Counted from the stretch's first letter, positions 35,537-45,312 are shown. The stretch is 64,000 bases of DNA from Deltaproteobacteria bacterium (GCA_021794015.1 JAJYRQ010000004.1:1-64000); one strand, 5' to 3'. Program-made: numbers and translations. The notes: generated from the sequence alone by a model not told the origin.

Positions 35537-36613
35537 ATGACAACGTCAGAAACCGACCGTCGAGGCTTCCTGCGCGCAGCGGCGGGCAGCGCGCTGGCGC
35601 TGACCGTGGGTGGCATGACGATTGGGCTGTTCGCTCGGGCCGAGGAAGCAAAGCGCGGGGCGCGCCAAGCCGAGCCGCAGCCGGCGCGCGCCGGCGCCGT
35701 GGTGATCGCCGACCCGAGCCGGATTCCGCCGCCGATCCGGCGCGGCCATCCCGTCCATCACGAGATAACGCTGGAAGTTGAGGAAATCGTAAGCGAGATC
35801 GCGCCGGGCGCGCGTTTTCGCTTCCAGACCTTCGGCGGGCAGGTGCCGGGTCCGATGCTGCGCGTCAGGCGCGGCGACACGATTGCCTTTACCCTGAAGA
35901 ACCCCGCGCGCAACGTCCTGCTGCACAGCATCGACATGCATGCGATCTACGGCACCGGTGGCGGCGCGGCGGCGACCGCGGTTTTGCCCGGCAGCGCCAA
36001 GAGCATCGTTTTCAAGGCCGCTTACCCCGGCTTTTTCATCTACCACTGCGCGGTGCCCGAGATGGACATGCACATCGCCAGCGGCATGTACGGCGCAATC
36101 CTGGTCGAGCCCGAGCGTGGGCTGGCTCATGTCGACCGGGAGTTTTACCTGGGCCAGAACGAGGTCTACACGGTCGAGCCGTTCGGCACAAAGGGGCAGC
36201 ACAAGTTCGACCAGGACGCGATGGTGCGGGAGCAGCCGACCTACGTGCTCTTGAACGGCGCGGCTAACGCGCTGACGGTGGAGCGAGGGCGGCCGATGCG
36301 GGCCAAGGTCGGAGAGACGGTGCGGGTCTTTCTGGTCAACGGCGGCCCCAATCTTTTGTCGAGCTTTCATCCGATTGGCAACGTCTGGTCGCGGGCCTGG
36401 CCGCAGGGCGCGCTGGCCAACCGGCCGCTGCGTTACGTCCAGACGCAGCCGGTTGCGCCCGGCTCGACGTTTGTGGGCGAGATGGAGCTGCCGCTGGCCG
36501 AGACGATAAAGCTGGTTGACCATGCGCTCTCCCGGGTGCTGCACCAGGGGCTTTTGGCCGAGATCGTGGTTGCCGGCAAGGATGATCCGTCGATCTTCAA
36601 GGCCGGCCGCTGA
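35537..36613 (+). CDS. nirK: Copper-containing nitrite reductase, AniA/NirK type
   Basis: This 358-residue multicopper protein has a Tat signal (DRRGFLRAAAGSALAL). All copper ligands are visible: type 1 His130, Cys171, His179, Met184; type 2 His135, His170 and His329; and the catalytic pair Asp133 and His278. The spacing in CAVPEMDMHIASGM matches the AniA branch. Such enzymes reduce nitrite to nitric oxide in the periplasm. It is preceded by two cytochromes c and a porin. No NO reductase is in the window. Assignment as nitrite reductase rather than another two-domain multicopper oxidase rests on the conserved type 2 site residues. Confidence 0.85.
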   Translation: MTTSETDRRGFLRAAAGSALALTVGGMTIGLFARAEEAKRGARQAEPQPARAGAVVIADPSRIPPPIRRGHPVHHEITLEVEEIVSEIAPGARFRFQTFGGQVPGPMLRVRRGDTIAFTLKNPARNVLLHSIDMHAIYGTGGGAAATAVLPGSAKSIVFKAAYPGFFIYHCAVPEMDMHIASGMYGAILVEPERGLAHVDREFYLGQNEVYTVEPFGTKGQHKFDQDAMVREQPTYVLLNGAANALTVERGRPMRAKVGETVRVFLVNGGPNLLSSFHPIGNVWSRAWPQGALANRPLRYVQTQPVAPGSTFVGEMELPLAETIKLVDHALSRVLHQGLLAEIVVAGKDDPSIFKAGR

Positions 36614-36650
36614 CCGCGCCGGCGGGCCGCGCCAGCGCTGACGCTCCGTT

Positions 36651-37277
36651 GTGAAACGACACGGTTCCAACACGCAGGGTGGCGCTCCCTCAAAGCCGCA
36701 TCGGCCGCGCCATGGCGCCCGCCAGCCTGAGCGGTTCGACCCGGCTCATGCGGCGCTGCTCGACGATCCCGAGCGGTTCGACTACCTTCCGCCCAAGCGG
36801 GTTATTGAGCTGCTGGACCCCCCGGCCGGGGCTCTCGTCGTCGACTACGGCGCCGGCACCGGGACCTACGCTATCGCCATTGCACGGGCGCGTCCCGACG
36901 TGACCGTGGTCGCCTACGACGAGCAGCCGCAAATGCTTAAGCGGCTAGCCGCCAAGCCCGAAGCGAGCCTGCCAAACCTGCGCATGGCGGCACCCGAGCA
37001 GTTCGCCGAGCTTAGGGGCCGCTGCGAGCGCGTGCTGGCGCTCAACGTGCTGCACGAGCTTGGCGACCGGGCCCTTAAGGAGCTCGCCGCGCTGCCCTCG
37101 GCGGCGGGCTTCGTGCTGCTGATCGACTGGAATGCGGGGGTTGAGCGGCCGGTCGGTCCGCCGCGCGAGCACACCTACGATAGCCGAGAAGCGCTGCAGC
37201 GGCTGCAAGCGGTCGGCCTTAGGGTGGAGGAACTTAAGCCGATGCGCTATCACTTCGTACTGCGCGCGCGGGGCTGA
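36651..37277 (+). CDS. Class I SAM-dependent methyltransferase
   Basis: GTG start at 36651; 208 residues. The glycine-rich SAM motif VVDYGAGTGTYAIAIARA and the acidic residue in VVAYDEQPQ are clear, followed by LALNVLHELGD. The substrate cannot be told. It lies 37 bases after nirK, so it may be transcribed with that cluster. Confidence 0.85.
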   Translation: MKRHGSNTQGGAPSKPHRPRHGARQPERFDPAHAALLDDPERFDYLPPKRVIELLDPPAGALVVDYGAGTGTYAIAIARARPDVTVVAYDEQPQMLKRLAAKPEASLPNLRMAAPEQFAELRGRCERVLALNVLHELGDRALKELAALPSAAGFVLLIDWNAGVERPVGPPREHTYDSREALQRLQAVGLRVEELKPMRYHFVLRARG

Positions 37278-37420
37278 AGGGCGCCCGGCCGGTCAAGGCC
37301 GGCTGCTACGCTGTACGGCTCGGCCGGGGCAAGCTCGGCGCGAGAACGGGTAATTGAGGCGGGGAAATCGCCAGCCGGCGGAGTTGGCCGTTCCCGCAGG
37401 CGCTGTCTTAGGCAGCCGCG

Positions 37421-37867
37421 ATGAGTCGAAGGGCACTCGAGGAGCTCAACCGTCTTATCCGGGAGAACCGGGTTGCCGATTACTCCTCGCCTAACCTGGC
37501 CCTGGGGATGCGCCCGGTGCGCTTCGCTCCGGGCAGCGCATCATGGGTGTGGCCGGAGCAGCCGGCGGCGGCGCTCAATCCGTTCGGTACGCTGCAAGGC
37601 GGCTACCTGGCGCTGTTTGTCGACGAACTGTTATCGACGGCGATCGGCTCGGTGCTGGAGACGGGCGAGTTGGCGCTCACCGCCGAGGTGAAGCTTTGTT
37701 ACCTGCGCGGGCTTTCGCCGGGCCGGCTCGAAGGCGAGGCCAGGGTTGTGCGGCGCAGCCGAACGCTGGCTTTTCTGGAGGCCGTGGTGACGGGGCCCGA
37801 CGGCAAGCCGGCGGTCAGCGCAAGCTCGACCTGGGCCATTTTGCGCGCCGCAGAGGAGCGGCGTTAG
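37421..37867 (+). CDS. PaaI-family hotdog thioesterase
   Basis: This 148-residue single hotdog-fold protein hydrolyses acyl-CoA thioesters, with unknown chain preference. The segment NPFGTLQGGYLALFVDELLSTA matches the catalytic PaaI motif (N...GGxxAxLxD), read here around residues 48-70, although the usual HGG histidine is Gln. TAEVKLCYLRGLSPG is the second strand pair. Confidence 0.82.
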   Translation: MSRRALEELNRLIRENRVADYSSPNLALGMRPVRFAPGSASWVWPEQPAAALNPFGTLQGGYLALFVDELLSTAIGSVLETGELALTAEVKLCYLRGLSPGRLEGEARVVRRSRTLAFLEAVVTGPDGKPAVSASSTWAILRAAEERR

Positions 37868-37966
37868 GGCGGCTTTGCGCGCAGCAGCCGAAGCTGTAAT
37901 GCTGCCCGGAGCAGGAGAGCGCTGCAGGCGCAAGCGCGGGCGAACAGGGAAGAGCAGGTAAGGGCT

Positions 37967-38980
37967 GTGGCATTGCAAGGCGCGACGGCGAGTCTTGGTG
38001 TGATCGACTTTCAGGAAATGGCCGGGCGGGTGCTGGCAGGGGCCGAACTCGACCGCGCCGAGGCGCACGCCATCCTGAACTGCCCGGATGAGCGGCTGGA
38101 TGAGCTGCTTAAGGCGACGCGCAAGGTGCGCGAGGCGGTCTTCGGCCGGCGAGTCAAGGTCTGTCTTTTGCGCAACGCCCAGAGCGGTATCTGCTCTGAG
38201 GACTGCCACTACTGCTCGCAGTCGCGCATCTCGCGGGCGAGCATCCCGGTATACCGGATGCAGAGCGTGGCGCTCCTGCTCGAGGGAGCGCGCCAGGCGG
38301 TCGAGACCGGCGCGCGGCGCTACTGCATGGTTTGCAGCATGCGCGGACCGCGTGCGCGCGAGGTCGAGCATCTGGCCGAGGCTTGCGAGCGCATACGAAG
38401 CGAATTCCCGCGCCTCGAGCTTTGTCTCTCGCTCGGCCTGATGACCTTCGAGCAAGCCTCTGAACTCAAGCGCGCCGGCGCCGGTTGGATCAACCATAAT
38501 CTCAATACCAGCCGGAGGTTCTATCCTGAAATCTGCACCACCCACACCTGGGACGACCGCGTGGCGACGATTCAAAACGTTCGCCGGGCCGGGCTGGCCA
38601 CCTGCTCGGGGGGGATCGTAGGCATGGGCGAGAGCGACGAGGACATCCTCGACCTTGGCTACGCCGCGCGCCGGCTGCGGATCGACTCGGTGCCGGTGAA
38701 CTTTCTTCACCCGATTGCGGGCACGCCGCTGGGCGGCCTGCACGCGCTCACGCCGGAGCGCTGTCTCAAGGTTGCCTGCCTGTTGCGCATGCTTAATCCG
38801 ACCAGCGAGGTGCGGGCGGCAGGCGGCCGGGAGTTGAACGTCGGTCCGCGCCAGGCCGAGCTTTTCGACGCCGTTAATTCGGTCTTCGTCAACGGGTACC
38901 TGACTACGCCGGGATGGGACCATGCACGCACGCGAGAGCTGATCGAGCGGGCCGGGTTCGAGGTGGAAGCGCCGGCTTGA
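37967..38980 (+). CDS. bioB: Biotin synthase
   Basis: This 337-residue radical SAM enzyme inserts sulfur into dethiobiotin. The radical SAM cluster cysteines are Cys76, Cys80 and Cys83 in CSEDCHYC, and YCMVCSMRGPR and NHNLNTSRRFY are BioB-specific. The start is a GTG at 37967. No other biotin gene is adjacent. Confidence 0.95.
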   Translation: MALQGATASLGVIDFQEMAGRVLAGAELDRAEAHAILNCPDERLDELLKATRKVREAVFGRRVKVCLLRNAQSGICSEDCHYCSQSRISRASIPVYRMQSVALLLEGARQAVETGARRYCMVCSMRGPRAREVEHLAEACERIRSEFPRLELCLSLGLMTFEQASELKRAGAGWINHNLNTSRRFYPEICTTHTWDDRVATIQNVRRAGLATCSGGIVGMGESDEDILDLGYAARRLRIDSVPVNFLHPIAGTPLGGLHALTPERCLKVACLLRMLNPTSEVRAAGGRELNVGPRQAELFDAVNSVFVNGYLTTPGWDHARTRELIERAGFEVEAPA

Positions 38981-39007
38981 GCCGGGCGCCGGCTGGCGCT
39001 CTGCCGG

Positions 39008-39637
39008 CTAGTTCCGCTGCCGAGCCAAGAGACGGAGCGCGGCTTGGTAGTCCTCCGGCGTGTTGACGTTGAAGAAGCTCAAGAGTTCGGGGTCGAGCGC
39101 GCGCAGTTCGGCCTCTGCCACGTGCCGTGCGCTGCAGTTGGCGGCGATAGCCGACATCCGGGTCTCGCCCTTGGCAACTATCCGGCCGATCAGCGCGCCG
39201 ACCACTCGCGGCGCGTAAGCCGCGTGCAGCGGCTCAGGACGGCCGCCGACTACCGGAACGACCGCGTCGTAGGGGTCGAGCAGTGCGCATAGACGGCGCG
39301 CAAGCTCAGGGCTGACAAAGGGCAGGTCGCAGGAGCAGGCGAACACAGCGTCGTTGCCGGCTTGGTCGAGACCCAGCTTCAGGGCCGCCAGCGGTCCCGG
39401 AAAAGGGTTTGCGTCCTCGACTACGCGCGCGCTGGCAACAAGCGGCTGTAACAGAGATGCCTGGCCCGCCCCCGCGACAACGATTATCTCGGCAAAGGCG
39501 CCACTAAGGCGCGTGGCCACCCGGGCGACCAACGGCGGGCCGCCAAACGGCAGCAGCGCCTTGAGTTGGCCCATACGCGAGCTTCGCCCGCCGGCCAGCA
39601 CTACCGCGCTAAACTGCTTTTCGGTTTGCGCCGCCAT
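39008..39637 (-). CDS. mobA: MobA-like nucleotidyltransferase (molybdenum cofactor guanylyltransferase)
   Basis: This 209-residue protein has the GT-A fold signature LAGGRSSRMGQLKALLPFGG at residues 15-34, with the nucleotide-binding loop and lysine, then CSCDLPFVSPEL with the metal-binding aspartate and FFNVNTPEDY near the end. These fit MobA, which attaches GMP to molybdopterin. MocA-type cytidylyltransferases are a close alternative. It is convergent with bioB. Confidence 0.85.
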   Translation of the reverse strand: MAAQTEKQFSAVVLAGGRSSRMGQLKALLPFGGPPLVARVATRLSGAFAEIIVVAGAGQASLLQPLVASARVVEDANPFPGPLAALKLGLDQAGNDAVFACSCDLPFVSPELARRLCALLDPYDAVVPVVGGRPEPLHAAYAPRVVGALIGRIVAKGETRMSAIAANCSARHVAEAELRALDPELLSFFNVNTPEDYQAALRLLARQRN

Positions 39638-39670
39638 CGCTGAGCGACGCTGGCGCCGTCGCGCCGCTCC

Positions 39671-41065
39671 CTAGTCGAGCGGCGGAAGCTTGTCGCGCCA
39701 CGGCTGGGCCTCCTCGAAGGCTGCGCCCAAACTAATGATGGTGTGCTCGTCGACCGGCCGGCCGACAATTTGCAAGCCGATTGGCAGGCCGTCGGCGCTA
39801 AAGCCGTTGGGCAACGAGATGGCCGGTTGCCCGGTTGCGTTGAAGGGAAAAGTAAACGCGATCCAGGCGTAGATTTCATCTGCTCCCCCTTCTGCTGAGG
39901 AGGGCAGGCTGCCCAGGGGCATCGCCGGGCGGGTCAGCGTCGGCGTAAGCAGGGCGTCGTAAGGCATCAGCTCCTGGACGATCCGGCGCGCGGTATTGTG
40001 GGTTGCCGTGACGGCGCGGATGTAGTCGGTGGCGCTTATCTTTCTACCGACCTCGAAAGTGTGCCTGACGACCGGGTCCATCAGTTCGGGCCGAGGGACC
40101 TCGCGGGCGCCCACGCCGGCCGCGATGATGACCTTGGCAGGCGCGATCAGCTCGGCGCCTGGGTCCAGCTTGACCGGCTCGACGCGGTGCCCCATCGCGC
40201 GGAAAAGCTGGCAGGCCGCCTCGAAGTTTCGCCGCACCTCGGGGGCGACCGCGCCCAGCGCGCTTTCGCCGATGGCGGCCAGCCGAAGACCAGCGGGCCG
40301 CTGCTCGGCGGCGCTGGCAAATGACCTTGCAGGCTCAGGAGCAAAATAGGGATCGCCGGGCACCGCGCCGGCCATCACGTCGAGCATCACAGCGGCGTCG
40401 CGCACCGAGCGGGCAAGCGGCCCGTAGGTTGCCATCCCGGCCCATCCCTCGCCTTCGACCGGGGCGCGGGTTATCCGGCCGCGCGAGGCTTTGAGCCCTA
40501 CTACGCCGCAGCACGAGGCTGGAATGCGCACCGAGCCGCCGCCGTCGCTGCCCTGCGCAAGCGGCCCCATTCCCACGGCGACCGCGACCGCGGCGCCGCC
40601 CGAGGAGCCGCCTGCGGTGTGCGTCGGCTTCCACGGGTTACGCGCCGGGGGACAGAGGCCGCCTTCGGTGGTCGGCCGCCCGCCGAACTCGGGCGTTGTC
40701 GTCTTGCCTAGCAGTATTGCGCCGGCGCGGGCCAGGCGGGCGACGTGCTCGGCGTCTTCGGCCGGGACAAAATTTTCGAAGTTCCGGGAGCCGAGGGTGG
40801 TCCTGATTTCCTTGGTCCAGGTGAGGTCTTTAACCGAATAGGGCACGCCGAAAAGGGCAAGCTCACGGGCCCTGTCGGGGCTGAGCGCCGCAAGCCTGCG
40901 CGCGTCGCTGAGCGCCCTTTCCCGTGTGACGGTCATGTAGGCGCCCAAGGACGGATTGAGGCGTTCAATTCGGGCAAGGAAAAACTCGGCGACCTCGATG
41001 GGGCTGATCTCTCGATCGAGGAGCATCTGCCTTAATTGCCATGCTTCGGTGTAAGGATTAAGCAT
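39671..41065 (-). CDS. Amidase-signature family hydrolase
   Basis: A 464-residue amidase. The Ser-cisSer-Lys triad is visible: Lys in PYSVKDLTWTK, the cis-serine in GGSSGGAAVAVA and the nucleophile in QGSDGGGSVRIPASCCG. This family includes GatA and many amide hydrolases; the absence of gatC or gatB and the divergent C-terminus point to a general amidase with unknown substrate. Confidence 0.9.
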   Translation of the reverse strand: MLNPYTEAWQLRQMLLDREISPIEVAEFFLARIERLNPSLGAYMTVTRERALSDARRLAALSPDRARELALFGVPYSVKDLTWTKEIRTTLGSRNFENFVPAEDAEHVARLARAGAILLGKTTTPEFGGRPTTEGGLCPPARNPWKPTHTAGGSSGGAAVAVAVGMGPLAQGSDGGGSVRIPASCCGVVGLKASRGRITRAPVEGEGWAGMATYGPLARSVRDAAVMLDVMAGAVPGDPYFAPEPARSFASAAEQRPAGLRLAAIGESALGAVAPEVRRNFEAACQLFRAMGHRVEPVKLDPGAELIAPAKVIIAAGVGAREVPRPELMDPVVRHTFEVGRKISATDYIRAVTATHNTARRIVQELMPYDALLTPTLTRPAMPLGSLPSSAEGGADEIYAWIAFTFPFNATGQPAISLPNGFSADGLPIGLQIVGRPVDEHTIISLGAAFEEAQPWRDKLPPLD

Positions 41066-41331
41066 CGTTGGTCTTTCCTCGGATCAGCCTTAGGCGAGCG
41101 GCTGCCGGCGCCCGTCAGGTCAGTTTGTGGCGCAAGCGCCCGCGGTCTCAGTTCTGGAGCTGCCGCCGACCAGTCCGGTGTAGCGAACCGCTTCTCGCGT
41201 CCGAGCCTAGCAAAGGCTGTCCGAAAGCAACAGGGTTGAGGCGGTGTGCCGCTGCCCCGGCCACGGCGCCCTGCGCAAGCACGAGAGCGGTCCTTGAAGC
41301 GGCCGCGGGCAACGCGCAGCCTTAAGCCATC

Positions 41332-41814
41332 ATGTCGTGGCGGGCGGGTTTGCTGTGGGCGCACGTGTTGGCTGGGGTGCTGTGGACGGCACTATGGGGG
41401 ACTTTTTTTCTGGCCTTGGTGGTCTCCGGTCAATCACCGGCCGAGCGCCGGCGCCTGAGCGCTCGGGCGGCGGGGCCGATTAATGCTCTGGGCGGCGCTG
41501 CCGCGCTGGTCGTGCTGGTCACGGGTACAGGCAACTTGGTCGCCCTGGCGCGGGGCGGCTGGCAGTTCTTATCTGGGGGATTTTTGCTGGTGCTGGGCGC
41601 CAAGCTGGTAGTATTTGCAGCGATGGTTGTCGTGCTGCATCTGGTCTGGGCGGCGGGGCGCGGCGGTTGGGCGGCAAGCGCCGATGACTCTGGTTCGGGA
41701 GTCGAGCATCAGTTCTCGCGCATGGTGGTGCTTTATGGGGTCGGCGCGGGGCTGGGCGCGCTTGCGCTCGGCCTTGGCCTTTGGCTTTTGGGCACGGTGG
41801 GAGGGGCAGGCTAA
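41332..41814 (+). CDS. Four-helix integral membrane protein
   Basis: This 160-residue protein has four hydrophobic helices (about 7-29, 49-70, 80-108 and 131-155) with a short polar loop containing EHQFSR. HVLAGVLWTALWG at the start resembles CopD or DUF2269-type membrane proteins. It ends 6 bases before the metallo-beta-lactamase-fold gene, so the two are likely co-expressed. Confidence 0.65.
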   Translation: MSWRAGLLWAHVLAGVLWTALWGTFFLALVVSGQSPAERRRLSARAAGPINALGGAAALVVLVTGTGNLVALARGGWQFLSGGFLLVLGAKLVVFAAMVVVLHLVWAAGRGGWAASADDSGSGVEHQFSRMVVLYGVGAGLGALALGLGLWLLGTVGGAG

Positions 41815-41820
41815 GCGAAA

Positions 41821-42690
41821 ATGGAAACTGTGCCGAAACTTGCCGTGGGTGGCTTCACAATCGCCCTGCTCAGCGACGGCTTCTGGTACAACGACGGCGG
41901 ATGCATGTTCGGCGTGGTGCCGCGCCCGCTCTGGCAGCGCGAGCATCCCGCCGACCAGCATAATCGGGTCAGGCTGGGTCTGTGCTGTCCGCTTATCATG
42001 CGAGGCGGCGAGGCGATCCTGGTCGATACCGGTATCGGCAACCGCCTAGGCGAGGTCGAGCGGCGGATCTTCGAGCACGGCGAGGGGCGGCTCCTCGATG
42101 GGTTCAAGGCGCTGGGGGTCGAGCCCGGCGACGTTACCGGCGTGGTTCTCTCGCACTTACACTTCGACCACTGCGGGGGACTGGTGCGCCGGCGCAACTC
42201 GGGGAGGCTGGAGGCTTCATTCCCCGGGGCGCGGATTTTCGTTCAGCGGGGCGAAGTCGAGACTGCAACCGGGGCACGCAACGAGCGGCTCAAAGCCGCC
42301 TACCGGCATGTTGCCGAATGCCTTGGACCAATCGAGGACAAGCTCGAACAAATCCAAGGCGACTGCGAGCTTATCCCCGGCGTGCGGGCAACCGTCACCG
42401 GCGGCCATACCCGCGACCACCAGGTGGTGATCGTCCGCGACGGCGATGCCGGCCTTGCGCATCTGGCCGACGTGGTGCCGACGCGCTCCCATCTGCGGGG
42501 GCCGTGGAACCAAGCCTATGACCTCGACCCACTGAGAACCATGGAGGCCAAGGCGGAGCTTTTGCAGGCGGCAGCGCGCGCCGGAGTGTGGGTCTCGTTC
42601 GCTCACGACGAGCGCCTGCTGGCGGCGCGGATGCGCCAGGATGGGGTGGGGCTGCGGATCGTCGAGGAGATCGGCGCCTGTGCCGAGTAG
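41821..42690 (+). CDS. Metallo-beta-lactamase-fold hydrolase
   Basis: This 289-residue protein carries the zinc motif SHLHFDHCGG (His112, His114, Asp116, His117), the further ligand in GGHTRDH and a late SFAHDE histidine. Relatives include lactonases and quorum-quenching hydrolases, but the family is too broad to name a substrate. It is cytosolic, with no signal peptide. Confidence 0.88.
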   Translation: METVPKLAVGGFTIALLSDGFWYNDGGCMFGVVPRPLWQREHPADQHNRVRLGLCCPLIMRGGEAILVDTGIGNRLGEVERRIFEHGEGRLLDGFKALGVEPGDVTGVVLSHLHFDHCGGLVRRRNSGRLEASFPGARIFVQRGEVETATGARNERLKAAYRHVAECLGPIEDKLEQIQGDCELIPGVRATVTGGHTRDHQVVIVRDGDAGLAHLADVVPTRSHLRGPWNQAYDLDPLRTMEAKAELLQAAARAGVWVSFAHDERLLAARMRQDGVGLRIVEEIGACAE

Positions 42691-42975
42691 GCGGGCACGC
42701 CCGCAGCCTCGGCGGACAATCTGCGGCGGCGCAAACCGCAGCACGCCAGGTCATGTCATGCCGCAACCCAGCGCGTATGGAGCGAACCTTGCGCAAGCCT
42801 GGGTATTAATCCGGCCCTGTCTTGACCCCTTTGGCCGCCAGCTTACTTGATCGAAGCGCCAGGTTCGGTATTCTTCAAAAGGGAGGTGAGCGCTAGTCAT
42901 CAAGCCACCTCGGACCTGCCAGCCTTCCACCGACAAACTTCCGTTCCACAGGGCGCGACCTGAAGGAGGTGTTCG

Positions 42976-44910
42976 ATGACCGAACACACCAGCTTCGAAC
43001 GGGTGATCAAGGATGACCGGGCCAGCCGCGAGTCCAGGCAGTGGCGCGGAACGCTGCTGGACTACCTTGAGCTGGTCAAGGCCGACCCGACAATTCCCAA
43101 GCTGTCCCACGCACGCATCTACGACATCGTCATTGCGTCCGGCGCGGGCAACGTGCAGGAGATCGACGACCCGCGCACGCGGCGCCTTTACAAGGACGAG
43201 GCCCTCAAGGTCTACAACTTTTTCGCCGAGGAGTTCTTCGGCATCGAAAAGACCATCGCGCAGATCGTTCGCTACTTCCACTCCGCCTCGCTCAAAGGGG
43301 AGGAGAGCCGCCAGGTGCTCTACCTGATGGGCCCGGTGGGTTCGGGCAAAAGCTCGCTGGTCGAGCGGCTGCAGCGCGGCTTCGAGCAGAGCCCGCCATT
43401 CTACGCGATCGCCGGCTGCCCGATGCACGAGGAGCCGCTGCACCTCATCCCGCGCCATCTGCGCCGCGAGTTCGAGAAGATGCTCGGCGTGCACATCGAG
43501 GGCGACCTGTGCCCGGTCTGCCGCTACCGGCTCAAGACCGAGTACGACCAGCGCTACGAGGAGTTCCCGGTCGAAAACCGCAATTTCTCCAAACGCAACC
43601 GGATCGGCATCGGGGTGGTGCCGCCGGTCGATCCCAACAACCAGGACACCTCGGTGCTGATCGGCTCGGAGGATATCTCGAAGCTCGATCAGTACTCGGA
43701 GGGAGACCCGCGAGTGCTCGAGCTTAACGGCGCGCTCAACGTCGGCAACCGCGGCCTGGTCGAGTTCATCGAGGTTTTCAAGAACGAGACCGAGTACCTG
43801 CACGCGATGATCACGGCGACCCAGGAGAAGGTGATTCCCGCTCCCGGCCGCCACGGCATGGTTTACGTCGATACCTGCATCGTCGCCCACTCCAACGAGG
43901 CCGAATGGCAGAAGTTCAAGGCCGATCACACCAACGAAGCGATCCTCGACCGGATCGTCGTGATCCGGGTGCCTTACAACCTGCGGCTTTCCGAGGAGGT
44001 GAAAATCTACCAGAAGATCATTCGCAGCTCGGATTTTAGGGCGCACGTGGCGCCGCACACGCTCGAGATCGCCTCGATGTTCGCCATCTTGTCGCGGCTC
44101 GAGCCCACCCCGAAGTGCGACCTGATGACCAAGCTTCAGCTTTACAACGGCGAGGAAGTGGTCGAGAAGGGGCGCACCAAGAAGATCGACGTGCAGGAAC
44201 TCAAGGAAGACGCCAAACGCGAGGGCATGTCGGGCATCTCCACGCGCTTCATCATGAAGGCGCTCGACAACGCGCTCTCGGACAACGTCGCCGGCAACTG
44301 CATCAACCCGATCAACGTGCGCGAGGCGCTCATCGCCATGGTCAAGGAGGCCGACGTTGGCGACGATCTGCGCAAGCACTGGCTGGAGCTCCTGCAGGAC
44401 ACGCTGCACAAGCAATATCTCGAGCTGCTCGAAAAGGAGATCACCCGCGCCTTCGTTTACTCTTACCAGGAGCAGGCCGAGGCGCTGTTCCAGAACTACC
44501 TGGACCACGCCGAGGCCTATGTCAACCGGACCAAGGTGCGCGACCGCAACACCAAGGAGGAGCTGGCGCCCGACGAAAGCTTCCTTAAATCGATCGAGGA
44601 GCAGATCGCCATTATCGGCACCGCCGCCGACGGCTTCCGCCAGGAGGTGATTGCCTACCTCTGGGCCAGCTCAAGGCGGGGCGAGCGGGTCAACTTCCGC
44701 AGCTACGAGCCGCTCAAGGAGGCGATTGAAAAGAAGCTGATGAGCTCGGTGCGCGACATCTCGCGCATCATCACCCGCGCCCGCACCCGCGACGAAGAGC
44801 AGGCCGACAAGTACAACGCCATGGTCAAGAACCTGCTGGAGAACGGCTACTGCGAGTCCTGCGTCGACGTGGTGCTCAAGTACGCCGCCAACAACCTGTG
44901 GAAGGACTGA
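42976..44910 (+). CDS. prkA: PrkA-type serine protein kinase / AAA+ ATPase
   Basis: This 644-residue protein starts after GAAGGAGGT. The AAA domain has Walker A GPVGSGKSSLVERL (about residue 117) and the CPMHEEPLHLIP and LCPVCRYRL segments of PrkA, with a C-terminal PrkA kinase-like domain (from about 480). It is the first gene of a prkA-yeaH-spoVR operon, conserved in many Proteobacteria and linked in Escherichia coli to nutrient stress and nitrogen starvation. Its in-vivo target is unknown. Confidence 0.95.
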   Translation: MTEHTSFERVIKDDRASRESRQWRGTLLDYLELVKADPTIPKLSHARIYDIVIASGAGNVQEIDDPRTRRLYKDEALKVYNFFAEEFFGIEKTIAQIVRYFHSASLKGEESRQVLYLMGPVGSGKSSLVERLQRGFEQSPPFYAIAGCPMHEEPLHLIPRHLRREFEKMLGVHIEGDLCPVCRYRLKTEYDQRYEEFPVENRNFSKRNRIGIGVVPPVDPNNQDTSVLIGSEDISKLDQYSEGDPRVLELNGALNVGNRGLVEFIEVFKNETEYLHAMITATQEKVIPAPGRHGMVYVDTCIVAHSNEAEWQKFKADHTNEAILDRIVVIRVPYNLRLSEEVKIYQKIIRSSDFRAHVAPHTLEIASMFAILSRLEPTPKCDLMTKLQLYNGEEVVEKGRTKKIDVQELKEDAKREGMSGISTRFIMKALDNALSDNVAGNCINPINVREALIAMVKEADVGDDLRKHWLELLQDTLHKQYLELLEKEITRAFVYSYQEQAEALFQNYLDHAEAYVNRTKVRDRNTKEELAPDESFLKSIEEQIAIIGTAADGFRQEVIAYLWASSRRGERVNFRSYEPLKEAIEKKLMSSVRDISRIITRARTRDEEQADKYNAMVKNLLENGYCESCVDVVLKYAANNLWKD

Positions 44911-44914
44911 GCCG

Positions 44915-45262
44915 ATGGACATAGCGGAGAGCCTGGATGCTTTGCGCGGGAGAATCGAGGGGCTGGAAGCACGCGAGGCCGAAATCCAGGACAGGCTCAT
45001 TAACCTGCAGGACCGGGGCAGGCTCATTGGCCTGCAGGACGAGATCAATGCGTTACATGGCGAAATGGAACGTGTCGGAGACTCGCTGCTGAGGGCGCAA
45101 TTCGCCGATCTGGCGGGCCGTCAGATTCCGAGCTCGCTTTCGTCCGAGTGCGAGGATTCTGCTTACGATGTGCCGCACGACCGATTGTCGAGCGTCAGGA
45201 AGCACCTGGAGCAGTTCAGAGAGGGCGTGCGCCATGCCCTGCAGAAAAGGCCTTCGGAGTAG
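44915..45262 (+). CDS. Coiled-coil protein inserted between prkA and yeaH
   Basis: This 115-residue protein starts 4 bases after the prkA stop. Residues 4-65 are heptad-like and charged (SLDALRGRIEGLEAREAEI), then a Ser-rich middle and a basic helix. A 27-base near-perfect tandem duplication encodes RLINLQDRG and RLIGLQDEI. It is not part of the classic three-gene operon and matches no family I know. Its position suggests it could mediate an assembly between PrkA, YeaH and SpoVR. Confidence 0.7.
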   Translation: MDIAESLDALRGRIEGLEAREAEIQDRLINLQDRGRLIGLQDEINALHGEMERVGDSLLRAQFADLAGRQIPSSLSSECEDSAYDVPHDRLSSVRKHLEQFREGVRHALQKRPSE

Positions 45263-45312
45263 CGTATGTCTCGGCGCGGGCCTGCCAATCCGCCCCTTCT
45301 GCGATAAGTCTG

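Noticed and set aside
42751..44508. A 585-residue minus-strand frame over prkA
   Set aside because: Antisense shadow in GC-rich coding sequence; prkA is unmistakable.
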